Assembly: GCA_041485845.1 (NCBI GenBank)
Contig: JBGPKH010000518.1
Coordinates: forward strand, 1-6,618
DNA: 6,618 nucleotides
Source: OMOG01 sp041485845
GTDB lineage: Bacteria; Acidobacteriota; Terriglobia; Bryobacterales; Bryobacteraceae
Direction: 5' to 3'
Shown piece after piece: positions 1 to 5,584 of this stretch. The notes below the pieces were generated by a model, which saw only the letters and a program-made list of their open reading frames with translations, did no database searches and had not been told where the DNA came from. Each line of letters opens with the position of its first letter. The stretch's first letter is position 1. A program made the translations under genes and the position numbers.

Positions 1-98
1 ACTTCATCTTCCCCGCCCTCACCGGTGAGGTGGCCTTCGTGCTGTGGCTCCTGATCAGGGGCGCAAAGGAGCAGACCGTTAATGGCGCGACATCGTGA
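1..98 (+). CDS. C-terminal end of a small membrane protein, probably DUF4386 family (partial)
   Basis: Only the last 31 codons are in the window, read in the frame starting at position 3 and ending at the TGA at 96-98. The visible peptide is a hydrophobic segment containing TGEVAFVLWLLIRG, followed by a short polar tail (AKEQTVNGATS). A final membrane helix of the form P-A-x-x-G-E-x-A-x-x-L-W-L-L-I-x-G followed by a short tail matches what I know of the C-terminus of DUF4386 proteins. These are integral membrane proteins of unknown function with several helices. The family call rests on this short tail alone and is tentative; another small membrane protein ending in a helix is possible. The gene converges on the permease gene that ends at 313. 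Confidence 0.55.
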   Translation, partial: FIFPALTGEVAFVLWLLIRGAKEQTVNGATS

Positions 99-146
99 CA
101 TCACAATACAGAGCGTTGACCGGGCCATGCCGAGACATTGAAATCA

Positions 147-162
147 CGCTTCGGTTTAAGCG
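147..162. other. Short hairpin in the convergent intergenic region
   Basis: CGCTT (147-151) and AAGCG (158-162) form a perfect 5-bp stem around a 6-nt loop. It lies about 50 bp past the stop of the left gene and about 150 bp past the stop of the ADOP gene on the other strand. On the minus strand it is followed by a weakly T-rich stretch (TGATTTC). On the plus strand no T-run follows. It could help end transcription from the right, but the stem is short and may be chance. Confidence 0.2.
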
Positions 163-203
163 CTCCGATAGGGGAATACAAGCACCGATGGGTCCTCCCT
201 GAC

Positions 204-224
204 GCCGTAGTGTAGAACGAAGTC
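204..224 (+). promoter_or_regulatory. Split motif GCCGTA-N5-GAACGAAGTC (copy 1 of 2)
   Basis: The arms GCCGTA (204-209) and GAACGAAGTC (215-224) are separated by 5 nt. The same arms, separated by 3 nt, occur on the minus strand at 3859-3841 in the divergent promoter region between the TPR gene and the second permease. Sixteen bases match exactly in the same order and spacing class, and both copies lie outside genes. The function is unknown; it could be a transcription-factor site, a promoter element or a dispersed repeat remnant. This copy lies at the 3' ends of two genes, which argues against a simple promoter role for it. Confidence 0.3.
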
Positions 225-262
225 GCTCAACTCCAGGATGGGGCGGCTCGGAAGCTATGCAT

Positions 263-284
263 GGCGGTGTGGACTCCATCCGCC
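263..284 (-). terminator. Possible terminator hairpin downstream of the ADOP permease
   Basis: GGCGG (263-267) pairs with CCGCC (280-284), and inside it TGG (270-272) pairs with CCA (276-278) around an ACT loop. The result is a roughly 8-bp interrupted hairpin about 29 bp beyond the permease stop codon. There is no T-run on the minus-strand 3' side, so it is not a classical intrinsic terminator. Confidence 0.22.
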
Positions 285-312
285 TTGGCCGGCCGGCGCA
301 GGAATCGCCCCC

Positions 313-2727
313 TTACTCATGGCGCAGTGCCTCGATCGGATCGATGCTCAGCGCCCTCCGCGCAGGGGCGAAGCAGGCCGCTGTCGCTACCGCCGCCAGG
401 GTCGCCGCCACCGCGGCGAACGTGAGCGGATCGGTCGCGCTCACCTGATACAGCATGCCCGCCAGCACGCGCGTCAGCCCCGCGGCCCCCACGCCGCCTG
501 CGATCAGCCCGGCTACGATCAACCGCACGCCTTGCCCCAGCAGCAGTCGCAGTGTCTCCACTCGCCCGGCTCCCAAGGCCGCGCGGATGGCAATCTCCCG
601 CGCACGCCGGGTGGTGGCGTACGACATCACGCCGTAGATTCCGATTAGCGCCAGGGCCAGCGCCACCACGGCGAACAGCCCGACCATCTGCAGCGCGAAT
701 CTCTGCGTCGCGACGGCTGCCGCGACCACCTGCTCCATCGGGCGAATCTCCTGGATGCTGAGATCGTTACCCATCTGCTGCGCTACCTGGCGGACCGCCG
801 GAATGAGCGCCACAGGATCGACCGTCGCGCGCAGGGCCAGGTAGTTGCCGAAGCTGGGGCTTTGCAGGAAGGGCTCGTAGAACGCCGCCGGCGCCTGCGC
901 GTCGGTGGGACTGTCCTTCACGTCGCCGGTCACGCCCACGATGGTCATAAGAGTGTCGATCGTCTCCGCATCGCGCACGGTGTAATGGCGCATGGTGTAG
1001 ATGCGCTGCCCTACGCAGGCTTCCACCGTGGGCCAATACTGTAGCGCCAAAGCCCGATTGACCAGCACCACTTTGGGCGCGTCGAAATGGTCGGACGGGG
1101 TGAGCCAGCGGCCGGCCAGCAGCGGCACGCCGATGGCTCGCAGGTATTCCGGGGAGACAAATTGATAGTGCGCGTGCATGCCCAGGTTGGGGAGCCTGGG
1201 GCGGCCTTCGATGCCGAAGATTGCGTTGTCATTGGCGCCGGTCCAGGGGAGATTCGAAGCCGCGCCCGCGGCGGTCACGCCCGGCAGTTGCGCCAGGTTT
1301 TCCACGAAGCGCTCGTAGAAAGCCGTATACAACCGCGCGCCCGTCAGCTTGGAATAGGACAGCGCCGTATTCATGGTCAGGACGCCGCGCGGGCTGAAGC
1401 CGGGGTCCACGCGCCCTAGCGCCAGGAAGCTGCGCAACAGCAGGCCCGCGCCAACCAGCAGCACGAACGTCAGGGCGACTTCCGCGACGACGAATACGCC
1501 GCGCGGCCGGCTGCGGCGCAGGTCCGTCGACGCAGCCAGAGCCGGCGCCAGTCCGAACAGCAGGCCGGCCAGAACCGATGTGGCCGCGGTGACCAGGACT
1601 ACGCGGGCATCGAGGCCGATGGTGTGGAGGCGTGGCACCTGCTCCGGGCCGAGGGCCACCAACGCGCGCACGCCGCAGTAAGCGAAGAGCAGTCCCAGCG
1701 CGCCTCCCAGCGCCGCCAGCGTCACGCTTTCGGTCAGCAGTTGGCGCACCAGCCTTGCGCGAGTGGCTCCCACCGCGGTGCGGATGGCCATCTCCCGCGC
1801 TCGCACGGTGGCGCGCGCCAGCAGCAGGTTGGCCACGTTCACGCACGCGACCAGCAGCACGAACCCGACCGCTCCCGCCAGAATCAACAGCGTGGGCCGG
1901 GCCTTGCCGACCAGGTCGTCTTGCAGCGGCGTGAGCTGGATGCGCCAGTTCTTGTCGTCTGGATATTGCGCTTCCAGGCGGCCGGCAATGACGTTCATCT
2001 CCGCCTGCGCCTCTTCGATCCTGACCGCGGGCTTGAGCCTGGCGACGGTGTTGCAATAGTGGAAGGCCCGCGGGACTCCCCGCGGATTGCCCAGCATGTT
2101 GAACGGCAGCCACACATCGACCGCCTCGCCGCGCGGCAGCTTGTAACCTCCGCTGACGTGCTCAAATCCCGGCGGCATCACACCCACAATCCGGAACGGA
2201 TAATCGGAGAGCCTGATCGTCTTGCCGATCACCTGCGGGTCGCCGCCGAGGAGCCGCTTCCAGATGTTGTGGCTGACGATCGCCACGTCCGTCGCGCCGC
2301 TGGTGGCTTCTTCCTCCTGGGTGAAGGCACGGCCCAGGAGTGGCTCCGCGCCGAACAGGCGGAAGAATCCGTGCGAGACGCGCACGCCGGTGAGTCGCTC
2401 GGGACGCTCGCCGCCGTACTGTTGGTCCTGGCGGCCGTAAGTCGCGATGTCCTGGAAGACACCGTTCTGTTTGCGATAGTCGAGGAAATCCGCCGGCGAC
2501 AAGGGAAACATCTGGAAGCGCTCGGCAGGATTGTTTTCATACACGCGGACCAGGCGGCCGGGATCGCGGTAGGGCAAGGGCTTCAGCAGCACGCCGTAAA
2601 TGACGCTGAAGATCGCGCTATTGGCGCCGATGCCGAGCGCCAGAGCGGCGATGGCTGCGACGGCGAAGCCCCGATCGCGGAGCAGCATGCGGATTCCGAA
2701 ACGAAGGTCCTGCAGCAGAGTGCTCAT
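313..2727 (-). CDS. ADOP-type ABC transporter permease (MacB/FtsX family, duplicated permease without ATPase), complete
   Basis: An inner-membrane permease-like protein of 804 aa, full length for ADOP proteins. Its layout repeats the MacB permease twice. TM1 is at about 21-45 in an N-terminus typical of the family (DLRFGIRML, then ALGIGANSAIF). A MacB-like extracytoplasmic core spans about 50-270, followed by TM2-4 at about 278-398 with the FtsX signature REMAIRTAVGATRARL near 311. TM5 is at about 410-432, a second extracytoplasmic domain spans about 440-670, and TM6-8 lie at about 676-788 with REIAIRAALGAGR near 710. It ends in the usual D-P-I-E-A-L-R. There is no Walker A or ABC signature, so any ATPase must come from elsewhere; the substrate is unknown. 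The ATG at 2725-2727 is chosen because an in-frame TAA lies three codons upstream and the family N-terminus starts there. The Shine-Dalgarno sequence is weak (AAGAAG, very close to the ATG). The linker between TM4 and TM5 is about 16 residues shorter than in the second ADOP in this window. Confidence 0.93.
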   Translation of the reverse strand: MSTLLQDLRFGIRMLLRDRGFAVAAIAALALGIGANSAIFSVIYGVLLKPLPYRDPGRLVRVYENNPAERFQMFPLSPADFLDYRKQNGVFQDIATYGRQDQQYGGERPERLTGVRVSHGFFRLFGAEPLLGRAFTQEEEATSGATDVAIVSHNIWKRLLGGDPQVIGKTIRLSDYPFRIVGVMPPGFEHVSGGYKLPRGEAVDVWLPFNMLGNPRGVPRAFHYCNTVARLKPAVRIEEAQAEMNVIAGRLEAQYPDDKNWRIQLTPLQDDLVGKARPTLLILAGAVGFVLLVACVNVANLLLARATVRAREMAIRTAVGATRARLVRQLLTESVTLAALGGALGLLFAYCGVRALVALGPEQVPRLHTIGLDARVVLVTAATSVLAGLLFGLAPALAASTDLRRSRPRGVFVVAEVALTFVLLVGAGLLLRSFLALGRVDPGFSPRGVLTMNTALSYSKLTGARLYTAFYERFVENLAQLPGVTAAGAASNLPWTGANDNAIFGIEGRPRLPNLGMHAHYQFVSPEYLRAIGVPLLAGRWLTPSDHFDAPKVVLVNRALALQYWPTVEACVGQRIYTMRHYTVRDAETIDTLMTIVGVTGDVKDSPTDAQAPAAFYEPFLQSPSFGNYLALRATVDPVALIPAVRQVAQQMGNDLSIQEIRPMEQVVAAAVATQRFALQMVGLFAVVALALALIGIYGVMSYATTRRAREIAIRAALGAGRVETLRLLLGQGVRLIVAGLIAGGVGAAGLTRVLAGMLYQVSATDPLTFAAVAATLAAVATAACFAPARRALSIDPIEALRHE

Positions 2728-2770
2728 CGCTTCTTAGACACCGGCGGGAGGAAAAAAAGTCCGTGGGGCC

Positions 2771-2873
2771 GTCGCGCTGCCGGTAAGGAATCGTTGCGAT
2801 CGCCTGGCGGAACCGGTCCGCTGGCCGCAATCGACGGCATGACCATCAGGAACGCGGCAATGACGAGTCCATG
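2771..2873 (-). pseudogene. Decayed copy of the 5' end (signal peptide) of the adjacent TPR gene
   Basis: This stretch repeats the start of the TPR gene at 3687-3791. From 2796 to 2873, 69 of 78 bases match 3714-3791 without gaps. A further block at 2771-2786 matches 15 of 16 bases of 3687-3702 after a net 2-base deletion. On the minus strand it encodes VIAAFLMVMPSIAASG and then PVPPGDR, matching VIAALLMVLPSMAASG and TVPPGDR of the intact protein. The 2-base deletion breaks the frame just after PPGDR; the continuation YRQRDG, matching YRQSDY, lies in another frame. The TPR repeats themselves are missing. The signal-peptide frame stays open and ends at a TGA (2724-2726) overlapping the permease ATG, giving a possible 40-codon ORF from the ATG at 2844-2846, but no Shine-Dalgarno precedes it. 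I read it as the remnant of a tandem duplication. Confidence 0.75.
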
Positions 2874-2924
2874 CCCGGTTAAAGGTATGATGCCGGTCCC
2901 GTCGCAGCAAAATGAGTGAAGAAT

Positions 2925-3806
2925 TTAATAACGGCCCGAGGGCAGCCGGCGCAGGAGGCGGTCCGCCTCGTGACGGGGAGGGTTGTCGGGGGCGAGCCGG
3001 GAGTTCAAGTAGCGCTTCAAGAGGCTGCCGGCCGTTTCCAGATTGCGGCCGGACTCGACGTAGGTTCGCGCCTGCTCGAACAGGAGATTGGGCGCTTCCG
3101 GCGCGATCTCGTGGGCACGGTTGAAAACCGCGTCGCTCTCGAGGAGGCGGCCGCGGCGTTCCAGAAACTGCGCCAGGTCGATTAGCCGGCCCACGTCGAG
3201 CGGAGCCAGTTCCCCGGCTTCGCGAAAGTGCCGCTCCGCGGATTCGAACTGTTTGCGTTTCTCGGCCAGCCTGGCCAGGTGGAATTGGTGCTCGGCGGCA
3301 TCCAGGCTGCGGACCCGCTCTGCCAGGGCGGCCGCCTTGTCGAGACCTCCACCGAGGAAAGCGGGGGCTTCGAGGTAGTATTCGAACAGATCGCTCATCG
3401 CCTCGATATCGTTCGGATCCAATTGGGCAACCTTCTCGAAGCTTTTGCGCGCTTTCACGGCCCATATCGGCGCTGTAAGAATGCTGGAGCTTTCGGCGCG
3501 CCGGCCATAAGCCCGCCCCAGCCAGTGGTGGTAACGGGGGTTGCCCGGCGCCGACGCCACCGCCTTCTCCAAATAGGTGGATGCGGACCTGGCGTTACCC
3601 AAAGAGTAGTAGCATTGGCCGATCAGGAAGTAATGGGCGCCGTCCTTCTCGGGCAGCGGAAGCAGGATGCCGAGTGCGGCGGCGTAGTCGCTCTGCCGGT
3701 AAAGCACGTTAGCGCGATCGCCCGGCGGAACCGTTCCGCTAGCCGCCATGGACGGCAAGACCATCAGGAGCGCGGCAATGACGAATCGATGGGCGACTAT
3801 CGACAC
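2925..3806 (-). CDS. Exported tetratricopeptide (TPR) repeat protein
   Basis: A 293-aa protein with an N-terminal signal peptide: basic/polar start MSIVAHR, hydrophobic core VIAALLMVLPSM, and a likely cleavage after the AAS around residues 21-23. The rest is almost all helical TPR-like repeats. Clear units lie at about 29-50 (partial), 55-88 (YFLIGQCYYSLG, then YLEKAVASAPGNP), 91-131 (YHHWLGRAYG, then FEKVAQLDPND), 172-204 (HFREAGELAPLD), 205-239 (RAHEIAPEAP) and 240-270. The block from HHWLGRAYG to the AP-x-F-L-GGG-x-DKA stretch (147-157) is familiar from bacterial TPR proteins of unknown function. TPRs bind protein partners, so a periplasmic scaffold or chaperone role is plausible, but no specific function can be assigned. 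It starts at GTG (3804-3806), with AGGGG 6 nt upstream (3813-3817). It is divergent from the second permease and 197 bp upstream of the first on the same strand; that gap holds a broken copy of its own 5' end. Confidence 0.87.
   Translation of the reverse strand: MSIVAHRFVIAALLMVLPSMAASGTVPPGDRANVLYRQSDYAAALGILLPLPEKDGAHYFLIGQCYYSLGNARSASTYLEKAVASAPGNPRYHHWLGRAYGRRAESSSILTAPIWAVKARKSFEKVAQLDPNDIEAMSDLFEYYLEAPAFLGGGLDKAAALAERVRSLDAAEHQFHLARLAEKRKQFESAERHFREAGELAPLDVGRLIDLAQFLERRGRLLESDAVFNRAHEIAPEAPNLLFEQARTYVESGRNLETAGSLLKRYLNSRLAPDNPPRHEADRLLRRLPSGRY
3687..3791 (-). repeat. 5' region of the TPR gene, intact copy of the direct repeat
   Basis: This part of the TPR gene, covering the signal peptide and roughly the first 40 codons, is the parent-like copy of the direct repeat whose degraded partner lies at 2771-2873. 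The two copies are about 0.9 kb apart in the same orientation. Matching stops just inside the start codon on one side and shortly after YRQSD on the other. Within the aligned signal-peptide part the reading frame is preserved, and 20 of 26 residues are identical between the copies. Confidence 0.75.
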
Positions 3807-3840
3807 ACCTCACCCCTAAGAGCGATGGTAGGATGGCGCA

Positions 3841-3859
3841 GACTTCGTTCCAATACGGC
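3841..3859 (-). promoter_or_regulatory. Split motif GCCGTA-N3-GAACGAAGTC (copy 2 of 2)
   Basis: On the minus strand, GCCGTA (3859-3854) is followed after 3 nt by GAACGAAGTC (3850-3841). The same two arms occur at 204-224 with a 5-nt spacer. This copy begins just downstream of the candidate TACAAT -10 of the TPR gene, where a regulator could affect transcription start or early elongation. Its function is not known. Confidence 0.3.
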
Positions 3860-3866
3860 TGAGATT

Positions 3867-3885
3867 GTAGCGCGGGGTAGCGCGG
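3867..3885. repeat. Tandem 9-bp repeat GTAGCGCGG in the divergent promoter region
   Basis: GTAGCGCGG occurs at 3867-3875 and again at 3877-3885, a 10-bp period of about one helical turn. It overlaps the candidate -10 of the TPR gene and lies upstream of the permease gene. Direct repeats spaced by one turn are a common layout for regulator binding sites, but the sequence is GC-rich and the match may be chance. Confidence 0.3.
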
Positions 3886-3946
3886 CTGCTTCGCTGCTAA
3901 CCCGTGGCCGGTTTCGACGTCTGCTAATCAGGACCGCGAATCACAA

Positions 3947-5584
3947 ATGAAACACGTCTTCCGGCGCTTGCTGCGCTCACCGATGTTTACGGCCGTCACC
4001 CTGCTGACGCTGGCCATCGGGATCGGCGCGAACACCGCCGTCTTCAGCGTGGTGGAAGGTGTCCTGCTCAGGCCTCTCCCTTATCCCAACCCGGACGAGC
4101 TGGTCTCGGTTGTCCTTACCGCTCCCGGCCTCAACATCAAGGAAGTGCCCGTCTCGCCGTCCTGCTACTTCATTTTTCGGGAGGAGGGCCGTACGTTCCG
4201 GGACGTGGCCCTGTGGACCGGCAACAACGTCAGCGTCACCGGCCTGGCCGAACCAGAGCAGGTTCCCGTCCTCAGCGTCACCGACGGCTTGCTCCCCATC
4301 CTTGGCGTGCAGCCGGTGCTCGGCCGCTCCTTCACGCGCGGGGATGATTCTCCCGGCAGCCCCGACACGGTGATCCTCTCCTACGGCTACTGGCAGCGTA
4401 AGTTTGGCGGCGATCGCAACATCGTCGGGCGCGCCATCACGGTGGATGCGAAGCCGCGCGAGATCATTGGCGTCCTCCCGCGCAGTTTCCATCTCGCCAA
4501 CCGCACCCCCGCCATGCTTCTGCCGTTCCGGTTCGACCGCAACAAGCTCTCGCTCGGCAATTTCAGTTACCAGTCCGTGGCGCGGCTCAAGCCCGGCGCC
4601 AACATCTCGCAGGCCGGCGCCGATATGGCCCGCATGCTCCCGATCGTGAATGCCAAATTCGCGCCGCCCGGCGGCGCCAGTCTCAAGATGTTCGAGGCCG
4701 CTCGCATCGGTCCCAACCTGCGCCCGCTGAAGCAGGACGTAATCGGCGATATCGGCGGCGTTCTCTGGGTTCTGATGGGCACGATCGGGATTGTGCTCCT
4801 CATCGCCTGCGCCAACGTGGCCAACCTCCTGCTAGTCCGGGCCGAGGGGCGCCAGCAGGAACTCGCCATACGAGCCGCGCTGGGCGCCGGATGGACACGC
4901 ATTGCCGGAGAACTGCTGCTCGAAAGCCTGTCGCTCGGCGTTATGGGCGGCGCGCTCGGTCTGGGAGTGGCCTATGGCGCGTTGCGCGCACTGGCGATGG
5001 CGCCGGCGGGGCTCCCGCGCCTCGACGAGATTGCGCTCGACCCGGCGGTGCTGCTCTTCGCGCTGGCGGTCTCGGTGCTTTCCGGCGCGCTGTTCGGCCT
5101 CATCCCCATGCTCAAGTACGCCGGCCCGCGAATCGCCGGCGCTATGCGCCACGGCGGCCGCACTCTCAGCCAAAGCCGCGAACGGCATCGCGCCCGCAGC
5201 ACGCTGGTGGTGGTGCAGGTGGCGCTGGCGCTGGTCCTGCTGATTGGCGCGGGCCTGATGATCCGCACCTTCCAGGCCCTGCGCCAGGTGCAACCGGGTT
5301 TCACGCGCCCCGAAGAAGTCCAGACGCTCACGATTTCGATTCCCGGCGCCCAGGTGAACGATCCTGAAGCGGTCTTCCGCATGCAAGAAAGCATCCTTCG
5401 AAAAATCGCGGCGCTGCCGGGAGTCAATGCGGCTGCCTTCGCCGGGGGCGTGCCCATGGGCGGCAACAACCGGTTCGACCCCATCTTTCCCGAGGACCAT
5501 CCGCCCGCTGAAGGTAAGATGCCGCCCATACGGCGTTACAGTTCGCCACACCGGGTTTTCTGCAAACCATGGGCAACCCCCTGA
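3947..5584 (+). CDS. N-terminal fragment of the second ADOP permease (before the frameshift)
   Basis: As written this frame gives 545 aa, of which residues 1-531 are genuine and the last 14 (starting SSPHRVF) are out-of-frame. TM1 is at about 14-37 with the family hallmark AIGIGANTAVFSVV. A MacB-like extracytoplasmic core spans about 45-265, and TM2 is at about 272-297 (IACANVANLLLVRAEG). The first FtsX signature is near 305-335 (ELAIRAALGAG), with TM3-4 to about 390. The TM4-TM5 linker is of normal length and contains AGAMRHGGR, and TM5 is at about 419-441 (VVVQVALALVLLIGAG). Then the second extracytoplasmic domain starts and is cut by the frameshift. The ATG at 3947 matches the family N-terminus; its Shine-Dalgarno is weak and distant. 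Confidence 0.85.
   Translation: MKHVFRRLLRSPMFTAVTLLTLAIGIGANTAVFSVVEGVLLRPLPYPNPDELVSVVLTAPGLNIKEVPVSPSCYFIFREEGRTFRDVALWTGNNVSVTGLAEPEQVPVLSVTDGLLPILGVQPVLGRSFTRGDDSPGSPDTVILSYGYWQRKFGGDRNIVGRAITVDAKPREIIGVLPRSFHLANRTPAMLLPFRFDRNKLSLGNFSYQSVARLKPGANISQAGADMARMLPIVNAKFAPPGGASLKMFEAARIGPNLRPLKQDVIGDIGGVLWVLMGTIGIVLLIACANVANLLLVRAEGRQQELAIRAALGAGWTRIAGELLLESLSLGVMGGALGLGVAYGALRALAMAPAGLPRLDEIALDPAVLLFALAVSVLSGALFGLIPMLKYAGPRIAGAMRHGGRTLSQSRERHRARSTLVVVQVALALVLLIGAGLMIRTFQALRQVQPGFTRPEEVQTLTISIPGAQVNDPEAVFRMQESILRKIAALPGVNAAAFAGGVPMGGNNRFDPIFPEDHPPAEGKMPPIRRYSSPHRVFCKPWATP

Larger units (their letters stand above)
99..312. other. Convergent intergenic region without a credible gene
   Basis: This stretch separates the stop of the left-edge membrane-protein gene (98) from the stop of the ADOP permease (313). 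A 66-codon minus-strand frame crosses 79-279. It overlaps the 3' end of the left gene, has no recognisable domain and no good ribosome binding site, so I do not treat it as a gene. What can be seen are two small hairpins (147-162 and 263-284), a GGCCGGCC palindrome at 287-294, and a split motif at 204-224 that recurs inverted in the divergent promoter region at 3841-3859. Confidence 0.6.
3807..3946. promoter_or_regulatory. Divergent promoter region between the TPR gene and the second permease
   Basis: These 140 bp lie between the GTG of the TPR gene and the ATG of the second ADOP permease. On the minus strand a TACAAT hexamer (3869-3864) is a good -10 candidate for the TPR gene, about 58 bp before its GTG. 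No convincing -35 sits at 16-18 bp spacing. AGGGG at 3813-3817 is a good ribosome binding site for that GTG. For the plus-strand permease I see no strong promoter, and the nearest Shine-Dalgarno-like AGGA (3930-3933) is 13 nt from the ATG. The region also contains a tandem GTAGCGCGG repeat (3867-3885) and the split motif at 3841-3859. CTGCTAA occurs twice (3894-3900 and 3921-3927). Confidence 0.5.

Noticed and set aside
79..279. 66-codon minus-strand frame in the left intergenic region
   Set aside because: Overlaps the 3' end of the left-edge gene, lacks a ribosome binding site and recognisable features, and is no longer than expected by chance.
287..294. GGCCGGCC palindrome as a regulatory site
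   Set aside because: A simple 8-bp GC palindrome is expected by chance in DNA of this composition and has no other support.
1624..2919. Long plus-strand open frame (431 codons) antisense to the ADOP gene
   Set aside because: It lies antisense to the well-supported permease, has a compositionally odd Q/A/R/H-rich product without domains, and runs across the intergenic region. This is a typical shadow of GC-rich codon usage.
2734..3465. Minus-strand 243-codon frame overlapping the TPR gene
   Set aside because: Arginine/proline-rich out-of-frame reading of the TPR gene. The TPR frame has the signal peptide and repeat motifs.
5535..5545. Programmed ribosomal frameshift in the second permease
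   Set aside because: The join could formally be a -1 shift at TAC-AG, but there is no slippery X-XXY-YYZ sequence and ADOP genes are normally uninterrupted.
4832..5551. Minus-strand 239-codon frame antisense to the second permease
   Set aside because: Rich in His, Arg, Gln and Ala with no motif; the opposite strand carries clear FtsX sequence.
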